Part shown: one piece after another, positions 1 through 6,418 of the stretch
Layout of the letters: every line of letters begins with the position of its first letter
Numbering within the stretch: position 1 is the first letter of the stretch
Assembly (NCBI GenBank): GCA_030833025.1
Contig: JAURHZ010000041.1
Span: 1-12,573, forward strand
Source: Armatimonadota bacterium
GTDB lineage: Bacteria; Armatimonadota; Armatimonadia; Armatimonadales; Armatimonadaceae
Direction: 5' to 3'
Length of the DNA stretch: 12,573 nt
The notes under the pieces: model-generated
The model's database searches: none
What the model saw: the letters and a program-made list of their open reading frames with translations, nothing else
Told to the model about the DNA's origin: nothing
Translations under genes and position numbers: made by a program

Positions 1-753
1 TCCCTGCTCATGGCCTTCTTCTCGACCTTCTTCACGGCCTTCTTCGCGGCCTTCTTCGCGGCCTTCCATACGCCCGCGGCGGAGGAGGTGTTGCACAGTC
101 GATGATTGTTCAAGCATTGTCATTTGCCTTTCAAAGATGGAGTCCACCTGGTCAGGATTAAACCGCATTCCGGCCAATGTGTACGCATGTCCCAGAGTTT
201 CATGCTGTGCCTCATGATCCGGGATCATCCGGATGCATTGCATGATTGCCGTACCAACATCTTGAAGCGATCGTTCACCGATGTCAGCCAGCACGCCGGT
301 AGCTGCGATACTAGACCCTGGAATCATCAGTTTAGACATTGGAATACGCCAGAAACGGATTACCGTGTATCTAAACGTAAGGTATGGAACTCCACCAGCA
401 ATGCGTCGATGATATTCGCCAGTTAGCGCTGGACTGTCGGCACGCGCAGTCAATAAAAACACGCAGGTATGGACAGGAAGCTGATGCTTTGCCGTAATGC
501 CATTGCTATATTCGAGCAGGCGACGGGGAACCTGGCGGCCATCCTTGCCGGCTTGAAATTCCAGATGTACCGCACACTGACCATTAGGAATACAAATGGA
601 CAACAGTGCATCCACGCGCCGATTCGTGGCTGCGAGCTCTGTGTTGAGTGTCATACCAGATACAACTTTAGGCATCCCAGCCAAGCTGGCCCAGTTGTGA
701 GGATCAAAATCGACCAGCTGTTTGAGGGCTCTATCGAAGAGTTCGGTGTTCAT
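1..753 (-). CDS. Rpn-like PD-(D/E)XK nuclease / transposase-family protein (3' end cut by window edge)
   Basis: An open frame of 251 codons with no stop runs from ATG at 753 off the left edge. An in-frame TAA lies three codons before this ATG, so it is the first possible start; only a weak GGA precedes it. The product starts MNTELFDRALKQLVDF. It shows the layout of the Rpn / PDDEXK transposase-like family: an acidic residue in RVDALL (D48), the core strand VHLEFQ with E65 and Q67, then RRLLEY (77-82). Members are DNA endonucleases linked to RecA-independent recombination, often mobile and multicopy. Residues 229-251 form a Gly-Arg-Glu-Glu repeat tail, also typical of the family. The lysine-rich frame over the repeat (KKAAKKA) is an alternative reading that does not join to this gene. 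No stop or frameshift is visible. Family assignment rests on motifs read by eye. Confidence 0.82.
   Translation of the reverse strand, partial: MNTELFDRALKQLVDFDPHNWASLAGMPKVVSGMTLNTELAATNRRVDALLSICIPNGQCAVHLEFQAGKDGRQVPRRLLEYSNGITAKHQLPVHTCVFLLTARADSPALTGEYHRRIAGGVPYLTFRYTVIRFWRIPMSKLMIPGSSIAATGVLADIGERSLQDVGTAIMQCIRMIPDHEAQHETLGHAYTLAGMRFNPDQVDSIFERQMTMLEQSSTVQHLLRRGRMEGREEGREEGREEGREEGHEQG
4..63 (-). repeat. 12-bp tandem repeat encoding GREE units
   Basis: On the minus strand the unit GGCCGCGAAGAA occurs twice exactly (63-52, 51-40), then with one change (39-28) and two changes (27-16), followed by a diverged fifth copy (15-4). Each unit encodes Gly-Arg-Glu-Glu in the frame of the Rpn-like gene; the diverged copy gives Gly-His-Glu-Gln. 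The array may continue beyond the window edge. Such 12-bp arrays can change copy number by slippage without breaking the frame. Confidence 0.85.
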
Positions 754-867
754 TCCGAATTACTAATCGAAATTAAATGTGTGATTACTACACAATTCGC
801 GATTATTTTTTACAGTGGCCGCTCTCGCAGTTGTGTCACTGCCATTCAGCACACGTCACACGCTCGT

Positions 868-902
868 TAAAAACAAACATGGGGCGCTTAGCGCCCCATG
901 TT
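868..902 (-). terminator. Intrinsic terminator of the ilv operon
   Basis: A perfect 12-bp inverted repeat (arms 902-891 and 887-876, AACATGGGGCGC paired with GCGCCCCATGTT) encloses a 3-nt loop. On the minus strand it is followed by TTTGTTTTTA (877-868). The GC-rich stem plus U-rich tract is a textbook Rho-independent terminator for leftward transcription. The other direction has no U tract. The loop triplet at 890-888 is the TAA stop codon of the last operon gene, so the terminator's 5' arm is coding sequence. Confidence 0.93.
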
Positions 903-1106
903 CTTGATGACCGGATTGTTCTTCTCCGGATGAAACTCCGGATTCATGAAATAGTAGACCGTACCCCATGCCCCGAAAGTAACAATCAGGATTCCGATCC
1001 AGATCAGACAGCCAAAGCATGATTGATCTGGATTCAACCCTGGCGATGGCAACCGACGGCCAGTCTCAGCTTTGGGCTCGGTCTGCCCATCGGTTGGCTC
1101 ACTCAC
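888..1106 (-). CDS. Small single-span membrane protein, last gene of the ilv operon
   Basis: A 72-residue protein of unknown function. It starts with GTG, which overlaps the ilvC stop as GTGA (1106-1103), implying translational coupling; there is no ATG alternative near the 5' end. The N-terminal 29 residues are polar, Pro-rich and probably cytoplasmic. A CFGC pair (C30, C33) follows, then one hydrophobic helix (about 34-53, LIWIGILIVTFGAWGTVYYF), then a short polar tail with two His/Pro-containing turns. The CxxC next to the membrane could bind metal or be lipidated or oxidised, but nothing in the sequence decides this. Its stop codon lies in the loop of the operon terminator. Co-transcription with ilvC suggests a link to the pathway, but no function can be assigned. 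Confidence 0.72.
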   Translation of the reverse strand: MSEPTDGQTEPKAETGRRLPSPGLNPDQSCFGCLIWIGILIVTFGAWGTVYYFMNPEFHPEKNNPVIKNMGR

Positions 1107-2149
1107 AGCTCGATCTGAGCCTTCTGCACAACTGGTGCAGCGACAGGTGCGTTCTGACGTTGGTTCACCCAGCTCATCATAGAGCGAAGCTCTTTACCAA
1201 CCTGCTCGAGCAGGTGATTGTCATCACGCTTCGTCAATGCGTTGAATGTCGGACGACCTGCACGGTTCTCAAGAATCCATTCCTTTGCAAAGGTTCCGGT
1301 TTGAATCTCATCCAGAATCTTCTTCATTTCCTTCTTGGTATCGTCATTGACAACACGTGGACCACGGGTCATATCGCCAAACTGAGCTGTATCGGAGATC
1401 GAGTAGCGCATACCTGCGATACCCGCTTCGTACATCAGGTCAACGATGAGCTTCAGCTCATGAAGGCACTCAAAGTAGGCGATTTCAGGCTGGTATCCGG
1501 CTTCAACCAGCGTCTCAAATCCAGCTTTGACAAGTGCCGTAGCGCCGCCGCAGAGAACTGCTTGCTCACCAAAGAGGTCGGTCTCGGTCTCTTCTTGGAA
1601 GGTGGTTTCAAGAACACCAGCACGGGTTCCGCCAACGCCCTTAGCCCATGCGAGAGCAACCTTGAGTGCTTCGCCCGTAGCGTTTTGATGCACAGCAACC
1701 AAACAGGGAACACCCTTGCCTTCAGAGTAAACGCGGCGTACGAGGTGCCCGGGGCCCTTAGGTGCACACATAAAGACATCGACATCCTTTGGTGGGACAA
1801 TCTGTCCAAAGTGGATGTTGAAGCCATGGCCAAATGCCAGTGCCTTGCCAGCTGTCAAACCAGGAGCAATCTCACCGGCATACAAGGCAGCCTGAAACTC
1901 ATCATTGACGAGGATCATGATGACATCCGCACGCTGTGCAGCCTCAGTGACGGTTACGACTTCAAAGCCATCTGCGACAGCCTTGTCCCAGCTCTTACCA
2001 GGACGCAGACCAATGATGACATTCTGTCCAGAGTCACGCAGGTTTTGCGCATGCGCATGTCCCTGTGAACCATAGCCAATTACTGCCAATGTCTTGCCAC
2101 GGAACGCATCATAGGATGCATCTACATCGTAATAAACCTTAACTGCCAT
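1103..2149 (-). CDS. ilvC: Ketol-acid reductoisomerase, class I (NADP+)
   Basis: Acetohydroxyacid isomeroreductase converts 2-acetolactate or 2-aceto-2-hydroxybutyrate, with Mg2+ and NADPH, to the dihydroxy acids on the way to Val/Leu and Ile. The 348 residues fit the short class I form. The Rossmann motif GYGSQG is at 25-30. The cofactor loop GLRPGKSW (47-54), with Arg and Ser, points to NADPH rather than NADH. The catalytic H108 is in GHGFNIH. Mg2+ ligands are D191/E195 (DLFGE) and E227/E231 (FECLHELKLIVDLMYEAG), and S252 is conserved. A Pro/Ala/Val-rich tail follows residue 330. A strong AAGGAG (2163-2158) sits 8 nt before ATG. It is sixth in the T-box operon, 46 nt after the upstream ORF, with a small hairpin in the gap, and its stop overlaps the next start. 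Confidence 0.98.
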   Translation of the reverse strand: MAVKVYYDVDASYDAFRGKTLAVIGYGSQGHAHAQNLRDSGQNVIIGLRPGKSWDKAVADGFEVVTVTEAAQRADVIMILVNDEFQAALYAGEIAPGLTAGKALAFGHGFNIHFGQIVPPKDVDVFMCAPKGPGHLVRRVYSEGKGVPCLVAVHQNATGEALKVALAWAKGVGGTRAGVLETTFQEETETDLFGEQAVLCGGATALVKAGFETLVEAGYQPEIAYFECLHELKLIVDLMYEAGIAGMRYSISDTAQFGDMTRGPRVVNDDTKKEMKKILDEIQTGTFAKEWILENRAGRPTFNALTKRDDNHLLEQVGKELRSMMSWVNQRQNAPVAAPVVQKAQIEL

Positions 2150-2157
2150 ATTCCTAA

Positions 2158-2190
2158 CTCCTTACCAATATTCCGCCGGTTCAAGCCGGC
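2158..2190 (-). other. Intercistronic hairpin and Shine-Dalgarno sequence before ilvC
   Basis: In the 46-nt gap before ilvC, the minus strand has GCCGG (2190-2186), a 6-nt loop and CCGGC (2179-2175). No U tract follows, so it does not look like a terminator. The ribosome site AAGGAG (2163-2158) follows it. The segment GGTAAGGAGT (2166-2157) also occurs before ilvN (3360-3351), so the two enzyme genes share an almost identical strong translation start. The hairpin might protect the 5' end of a processed ilvC message, as is known for the Bacillus subtilis ilv-leu transcript; for this organism that is inference. Confidence 0.5.
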
Positions 2191-2195
2191 AAAAG

Positions 2196-2483
2196 CTATT
2201 TCTCGTCCACCACCAGGTAATCGGATGCAACAAGAGCAGCCCGTAAATCATCCGCCTTAATCCGTTTTGTGGGAAGACTGGATGGTTGCCACTCGCCACC
2301 TTCGGCAAGCAGCTGGTTACGCAGCTCTGTGGATGCACTCTCAACCGCATCCAGCTGGACAACCAACGCCGATAACATTTCCTCGTGAGCATCCATCAGG
2401 ATCGGGTGGCCAGCGACAAGCTGACGTAAGTCCCGCAGACGGGCTTCAACGCGGTGTGCAGCTTCATCAAACTGCCGCTGCAT
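2196..2483 (-). CDS. Small soluble protein of unknown function in the ilv operon
   Basis: A 95-residue protein, mostly predicted helical, starting MQRQFDEAAHRVEARL. The frame is open further upstream to 2540. GGAGG (2494-2490) lies 6 nt before ATG 2483 and only 3 nt before ATG 2486, so 2483 is preferred. The start overlaps the end of the membrane-protein gene by 17 nt, suggesting coupled translation. The first 60 residues are amphipathic with heptad-like Leu/Val/Ala spacing (RLRDLRQLVAGH, ALVVQLDAVESASTELRNQLL), so a short coiled coil or helical hairpin is plausible. The C-terminal part (KRIKADDLRAALVASDYLVVDEK) looks like a small helix-strand element. I see no catalytic motif or signal. It may partner the preceding membrane protein, but that rests on adjacency alone. 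Confidence 0.7.
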   Translation of the reverse strand: MQRQFDEAAHRVEARLRDLRQLVAGHPILMDAHEEMLSALVVQLDAVESASTELRNQLLAEGGEWQPSSLPTKRIKADDLRAALVASDYLVVDEK

Positions 2484-2829
2484 CATTGTCCTCCATTGCA
2501 TCCACCTCGGATATACCAGCGGTTTGGTCGGTATTGTCATCCAAAAAGGATGTCCCTACCCAATTCATCCACGCCACACGTCCGGCAAGCCCAAGGGCAA
2601 TGAATAGCGCCGCATTGATTAGCAATGCTTTTATTGAGTCGAGGCCAAACGCATCCTCGATCACGTTGTACATCAACCACAGCGGCTCGCAGAGAACCAA
2701 AATCACCCCGTAACCGGTCACCTCTCGAGACCGGATGACTTTCCAGCCAAGCAGAGCCACCACGACCCCGATGGCACAGAGCCCCAGAATCAGCATGTTC
2801 GCTTGCGGACGGGTGATCATTTCCTTCAT
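2467..2829 (-). CDS. Three-helix membrane protein of unknown function in the ilv operon
   Basis: A 120-residue protein with three likely membrane helices: about 12-29 (MLILGLCAIGVVVALLGW), 39-56 and 67-85. A polar acidic tail (96-120, rich in Asp and Glu) follows. The basic segment KVIRSREV (30-37) after the first helix suggests an inside loop there. It starts 7 nt after the ilvN stop and has no strong Shine-Dalgarno sequence (an ATG three codons further in is also possible), so re-initiation after ilvN is likely. It overlaps the next small gene by 17 nt. It does not look like a known branched-chain amino acid permease or the AzlD exporter partner; those are about 100 residues or more with four helices and have other motifs. 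Function unknown. Confidence 0.78.
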   Translation of the reverse strand: MKEMITRPQANMLILGLCAIGVVVALLGWKVIRSREVTGYGVILVLCEPLWLMYNVIEDAFGLDSIKALLINAALFIALGLAGRVAWMNWVGTSFLDDNTDQTAGISEVDAMEDNDAAAV

Positions 2830-2836
2830 AGCGAGG

Positions 2837-3343
2837 TCAGACGGTCCTCGAACCGCGCATCATTGCAATACGTCCGGTACGCACCAGCTCACGGATACCA
2901 AATGTCTCCATTTGTTTCTCAAAGGAGTCAATCTTGTCACCACCGCCTGTGACCTCGATGACCATCGCACGCTCCGCGATATCGACAACTTTGCCCCGGA
3001 AAATCTCTACTAGTTGGAGGATCTCAGCCCGGCGCTCAGGCTCCGACTGAACCTTGAGCAAAACCAATTCACGCTCTAGCATCGGGGTATCGAGATAATC
3101 AAACACCTTATGTACATCGATCAGCTTATGCAGCTGCTTTGTGATCTGCTCAAGCGTATCGGCATCCCCGGCGACCACAATGGTCATCCGGGACATGTTG
3201 GGATTGTCGGTGATACTCACCGTCAGCGACTCGATGTTATAGCCGCGGCGTGCAAACAATCCGGAGACGCGTGCGAGCACACCGGGGCGGTTGTCCACCA
3301 GCACGGTGATGGTATGCGTCTGCGCTGCGATTGCAGTAGCCAT
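2837..3343 (-). CDS. ilvN: Acetolactate synthase small (regulatory) subunit
   Basis: The regulatory subunit binds the IlvB catalytic subunit, raises its activity and confers feedback inhibition, usually by valine. At 168 residues it matches the common IlvH/IlvN length. An N-terminal ACT domain (about 11-85) contains HTITVLVDNRPGVLARVSGL and the following RRGYNIESLTV, the typical ligand-binding ACT turn. The C-terminal domain (about 88-163) contains RELVLLKV, VVDI and the final MMRG. ATG 3343 is preceded at 8 nt by AAGGAG (3357-3352). It lies 19 nt after the metallo-beta-lactamase gene, which separates it from ilvB. In most bacteria the two subunit genes are adjacent, so the insertion is unusual. 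Confidence 0.97.
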   Translation of the reverse strand: MATAIAAQTHTITVLVDNRPGVLARVSGLFARRGYNIESLTVSITDNPNMSRMTIVVAGDADTLEQITKQLHKLIDVHKVFDYLDTPMLERELVLLKVQSEPERRAEILQLVEIFRGKVVDIAERAMVIEVTGGGDKIDSFEKQMETFGIRELVRTGRIAMMRGSRTV

Positions 3344-3362
3344 ATCTTTTACTCCTTACCGC

Positions 3363-4253
3363 CTACCAAAGGCGGATGATCAAAACCATGTATATGGCGA
3401 TGCCTACAAGCACCACCCATTTTCCAAATTTGCCGACGGGGTCCGGGATGGGATCATACAGCTGCCATGTGTTGTCACTGCGCAGCACCGCGGGATCCGC
3501 AACATACCGGCCCTTTCGGGCAACAATTCCAACTTCCGCCAGGTGCCAGGCTTCATCAGCGACACCCTTTTCACATTCCAGCAGTGGATGCCCGTGCGCG
3601 GGGATCACCCGCTCAGGCTTCCGGGATGCAATCAGTCGTAAGGACCGACGAACGGCAACCCAGTCCAACGTGTCGATGTTTGGAGGCATCCGAAGCTGCT
3701 TCGTCTGCCGCCACATCGGGATCATCTGATCCCAATCGATGGTCGACAAGGCATCCCCTGCGAGCAAAACCCCATCTGATGTTCGGAAAAAACCTACGCT
3801 TCCAGGTGTATGTCCCGGAAGTGCAAGGAGTTCCCAACCAGCCATCGGAGCTTCAGAGGCAAAACATTTAGCATCGGGAATTGCCTCTGCAGGAGGTTCT
3901 TGCCGATTCCTAGCCCGAAAGCTTGCGATTCCGTGACAGGTCGTATCTAGCGGCGGATATGGGATAGTCCCGTGGACCATCGGTGCTTCCGCAGCCGAAC
4001 AGAACACAGAACAACCCCATTCCTTTGCCAATGCCCCTGCGGAGCCTGCGACATGACTGTGGCCGTGCGACAAAATAATGCCGCTTGGGATGTCATCTTC
4101 AAGCACCGCGCTAACTGCCTCATGTACCACCCAAGTGTCCAGTGCACAGCCCGGATCCAGAAGCCACCAAGTCTGTGCATCATCATGGATAAGCACTGCA
4201 TTGGTGCCAGCGGGAGTTGCTATGACATGAACACCCCGGGCAGCTTCAGCCAT
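3363..4253 (-). CDS. Metallo-beta-lactamase-fold hydrolase with C-terminal membrane anchor and altered zinc motif
   Basis: A 296-residue MBL-superfamily protein between ilvB and ilvN; its ATG overlaps the ilvB stop (TAATG). The fold is recognisable from the first strand (TNAVLIHDDAQTWWLLDPG, 17-35), the motif-1 region LSHGHSHVAG (61-70), PGHTPGS with H148, LLAGD with D167, and PAHGH (219-222) with the last His. The canonical first motif is HxHxDH. Here it reads HGHSHVAG, as if the Asp had been lost by a one-codon in-frame deletion (H63, H65 and H67 remain). That Asp normally binds the second metal. A hydrophobic helix at about 279-293 (WVVLVGIAIYMVLII), flanked by Lys and Arg, ends the protein and should anchor it with the enzyme in the cytoplasm. 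Glyoxalase II-like thioesterase or lactonase roles are possible; the substrate is unknown. Confidence 0.87.
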   Translation of the reverse strand: MAEAARGVHVIATPAGTNAVLIHDDAQTWWLLDPGCALDTWVVHEAVSAVLEDDIPSGIILSHGHSHVAGSAGALAKEWGCSVFCSAAEAPMVHGTIPYPPLDTTCHGIASFRARNRQEPPAEAIPDAKCFASEAPMAGWELLALPGHTPGSVGFFRTSDGVLLAGDALSTIDWDQMIPMWRQTKQLRMPPNIDTLDWVAVRRSLRLIASRKPERVIPAHGHPLLECEKGVADEAWHLAEVGIVARKGRYVADPAVLRSDNTWQLYDPIPDPVGKFGKWVVLVGIAIYMVLIIRLW

Positions 4254-6046
4254 TAGCGGGCAACATCCACCACTTCATCAACAACTGGCATCCGGGTATC
4301 GCGCGGCTGATAGTGACAGGTGCTCTCCGGCTCTTCCACTTGCTGTGGCTTGCGGACAATCATGTCGCCAACCGTCTGGCCAGATGGAATCATCGGATAG
4401 ACATTCGTCTCTTTCACAACGCGGAAGTCCATCAGCACTGGGCCCTCGGTTTCCATCGCCTTACGGATTGTTGCTTCGACATCATCGACGCTTTCGCACC
4501 GCAAACCGAGCATGCCATAGGCCTCTGCGACCTTGACAAAATCCGGTGCGCGCTCCATGTCAACACTTGAATAGTGCTTCTGCCAGAACATTTCCTGCCA
4601 TTGACGAACCATCCCGAGGAAGGTGTTGTTCAAGATGGCAATCTTTACAGGCAGCTTATAAATGGTCGCGACGATCAGCTCCTGGATACACATTTGGAAG
4701 GAGCCATCACCTGAAATACACCAGACATCCTTGTCAGGACCAACGCCAAAGCTTGCGCCAATTGCCGCCGGAAGGCCAAAGCCCATCGTTCCGAGGCCAC
4801 CACTGGTGATGAACTGGCGTGGCGACCGCATCCCGAAGTGCTGCGCAGCCCACATTTGGTGCTGACCAACATCGGTGGTAACAACCACATTGCGATCTGT
4901 CAGGCGTGCGATTTCTCGAATCACCCACTCTGCGTGTAGGGTGCCATCGTTCGCGCCATCGTTGAACTCAAGCGGCATATCTGTGCGCCATGCATCCAAC
5001 TGGGCACGCCACTCACTGATGTCCTGGGTCTCATCCACCATCGGAAGCAACGCTTCAAGCGCCTCGGCGCAGTTACCAACGATGCTGACATCAGCGCGGC
5101 GAACCTTGTTAATCTCACCCGGATCGATATCGAAGTGAATAACCTTCGCATTTTGTGCAAAAGAGCTAACTTTTCCGGTGACACGGTCATCGAAGCGGGC
5201 TCCGATAGCAATCAGCAAATCGGAGTGCTCCACCGCGAGGTTTGCATATGCAGTCCCGTGCATCCCGAGCATCCCCAACGAAAGCGGATCGTTCTCAGGA
5301 AACGCGCCGAGTCCGTGGAGGGTTGTTGTGACAGGGAAGCCTGTTTTATGCGCAAGGGCTTGTACAAGATGCTCAGCTCCTGCAGCTTTTGCACCGCCGC
5401 CGACGTAGAGGACGGGTTGCTTAGCCTGTGCGATGAGCTCAGCGGCACGCTTGACTTGGACCTTATGAACCTTAAAGTCGGACTTAAAGCTGGATATCTC
5501 GATGTTCTCGACTTCATCCGGATCGTATTCGACGACTGCGCGGAAGACATCGACAGGGATATCGACGAGAACAGGTCCCGGGCGCCCAGAGCGCGCAATA
5601 TGAAACGCCTCGTGCATCACACGTGGGAGGTCATTGACATCTTTAACAAGCCAGTTGTGCTTGGTGATAGGCATTGTGATACCGGTGATGTCTGCTTCTT
5701 GGAAGGCATCTTTACCGATGACTTCCGTACGGACCTGCCCAGTGATAGCTACCATCGGGATCGAGTCCATCATCGCATCGCAGATAGCGGTAACCAAGTT
5801 GGTTGCACCTGGTCCGGATGTCCCGATACACACGCCGACCTTACCCGTTGCGTGGGAATATCCTTCTGCCATGTGTCCGCCGCCCTGCTCGTGCCGGACC
5901 AACACATGCTGAAGAAACTCGCAGTGGTAGATTTCATCATAAAGCGGAATAACCGCGCCGCCAGGATATCCGAAGATAATCTCAACGCCCTCACGGCGGA
6001 GACTCTCCAAGAGGGCTTTCGCGCCCGTGCTCTTAATTTTCGCCAT
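4253..6046 (-). CDS. ilvB: Acetolactate synthase (acetohydroxyacid synthase) large catalytic subunit
   Basis: A ThDP/FAD/Mg2+ enzyme that condenses pyruvate with pyruvate or 2-oxobutyrate, the first common step of branched-chain synthesis. ATG 6046 is chosen because AGAGG (6059-6055) sits 8 nt upstream. A GTG at 6055 is in frame but is part of that Shine-Dalgarno sequence, and GTG 6049 is a poorer fit. The resulting 597 residues are usual for the family. Visible features, numbered from ATG 6046, are FGYPGGAVIPLYD (25-37), the ThDP-activating Glu in VRHEQGGGHMAEGY (E53), GTSGPGATN (75-83), RFDDR in the FAD domain (285-289), and the ThDP pyrophosphate motif GDGSF...NN (446-474). The tail after about residue 565 is polar, longer than in E. 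coli IlvB, and ends VVDEVVDVAR. It is the first gene of the operon, 42 nt after the T-box terminator U tract. Confidence 0.98.
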   Translation of the reverse strand: MAKIKSTGAKALLESLRREGVEIIFGYPGGAVIPLYDEIYHCEFLQHVLVRHEQGGGHMAEGYSHATGKVGVCIGTSGPGATNLVTAICDAMMDSIPMVAITGQVRTEVIGKDAFQEADITGITMPITKHNWLVKDVNDLPRVMHEAFHIARSGRPGPVLVDIPVDVFRAVVEYDPDEVENIEISSFKSDFKVHKVQVKRAAELIAQAKQPVLYVGGGAKAAGAEHLVQALAHKTGFPVTTTLHGLGAFPENDPLSLGMLGMHGTAYANLAVEHSDLLIAIGARFDDRVTGKVSSFAQNAKVIHFDIDPGEINKVRRADVSIVGNCAEALEALLPMVDETQDISEWRAQLDAWRTDMPLEFNDGANDGTLHAEWVIREIARLTDRNVVVTTDVGQHQMWAAQHFGMRSPRQFITSGGLGTMGFGLPAAIGASFGVGPDKDVWCISGDGSFQMCIQELIVATIYKLPVKIAILNNTFLGMVRQWQEMFWQKHYSSVDMERAPDFVKVAEAYGMLGLRCESVDDVEATIRKAMETEGPVLMDFRVVKETNVYPMIPSGQTVGDMIVRKPQQVEEPESTCHYQPRDTRMPVVDEVVDVAR

Positions 6047-6065
6047 CACAGCCACCTCTCAACGT

Positions 6066-6079
6066 ACCCATTTGTGGGT
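6066..6079 (-). other. Small hairpin just before the ilvB ribosome site
   Basis: ACCCA and TGGGT form a perfect 5-bp stem around a 4-nt loop. It lies between the T-box terminator and the AGAGG of ilvB, ending 6 nt before the latter. It may only be a spacer structure, or may protect or fold the leader end after read-through. No U tract follows, so it is not a terminator. Confidence 0.3.
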
Positions 6080-6087
6080 CCGGAAAC

Positions 6088-6127
6088 AAAAAAAGCCCCC
6101 GTCCCATACGCACTCGGGACGAGAGGC
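6088..6127 (-). terminator. T-box attenuator terminator
   Basis: On the minus strand a 12-bp stem (6127-6116 with 6106-6095, including two G-U pairs; GTCCC opposite GGGAC at the top) surrounds a loop of about 10 nt and is followed by seven T residues (6094-6088). Its 5' arm contains GTCCCG, the segment that pairs with CGGG of the T-box in the antiterminator. The two structures are therefore mutually exclusive, as in known T-box leaders. Confidence 0.93.
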
Positions 6128-6370
6128 TGGGCTGTAACTTGCCTGCGCACTCCCGCGGTACCACCCGAATTGCCACATTGCCGACTGCCGAAGCAGAGGG
6201 TTGCAGCCACTCGTTGCGCTATCTCGGGCGCAGCCCGGCAGACCTACTGATCGCAATGCGATGTTCAACCCGCAGCTCAGAGGGGAGATTCACACGCACG
6301 TGCCTACTGCCTCGCACCAAACGGCAGCTCTCTGAAAGCACACGTTGCGGCTACTAGCCTCGTCAACGCT
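6088..6370 (-). ncRNA. T-box riboswitch (tRNA-sensing leader), probably leucine-specific
   Basis: The minus strand carries a full T-box leader. AGTA is at 6355-6352. The base of Stem I is CCGCA (6350-6346) with TGCGG (6274-6270). A second helix joins CGTGTGC with GCACGTG. The distal hairpin is CTGCC (6327-6323) with GGCAG (6311-6307) and the loop GTTTGGTGCGA, preceded by AGAGAG. The specifier-loop strand is GAATCTCCCCTCTGAGC. By its fixed 6-nt spacing to GAGC the specifier is CTC (6287-6285), a leucine codon; ATC (Ile) overlaps and is the alternative. Stem III is probably CTGC-TTCG-GCAG. The T-box core ATTCGGGTGGTACCGCGGGA (6170-6151) has bulge TGGT (6163-6160), whose last U fits the A73 discriminator of tRNA-Leu (and tRNA-Ile). 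Uncharged tRNA should stabilise the antiterminator and switch the ilv operon on. The 5' boundary is approximate. Confidence 0.95.
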
Positions 6371-6418
6371 ACCAGAAACAAGTGAAACAACGAGGGTTAC
6401 CCCGTATTTCATTCACAA

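Noticed and set aside
1..69. Histone H1-like lysine/alanine-rich reading (KKAAKKA) over the repeat on the minus strand
   Set aside because: It is a different frame of the 12-bp repeat. The GREE frame is continuous with 228 preceding codons of a recognisable family, whereas the Lys frame has no upstream gene.
778..794. Short inverted repeat TGTGT-7 nt-ACACA upstream of the Rpn-like gene as an operator
   Set aside because: Five-base arms in AT-rich DNA are expected by chance, and I could not place convincing promoter boxes around them.
106..870. Plus-strand open frames at 106-426 and 469-870
   Set aside because: They lie antiparallel to the intact Rpn-like minus-strand gene, have no ribosome sites, and their products are rich in Cys, His and Arg with no recognisable domain.
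1019..2068. 349-codon plus-strand open frame
   Set aside because: It is the shadow of ilvC on the opposite strand. The minus-strand protein has all reductoisomerase motifs, and this one matches nothing.
5135..6250. 371-codon plus-strand open frame across the ilvB 5' end and T-box leader
   Set aside because: It is a shadow of ilvB that runs into the structured riboswitch. It has no ribosome site and no domain features.
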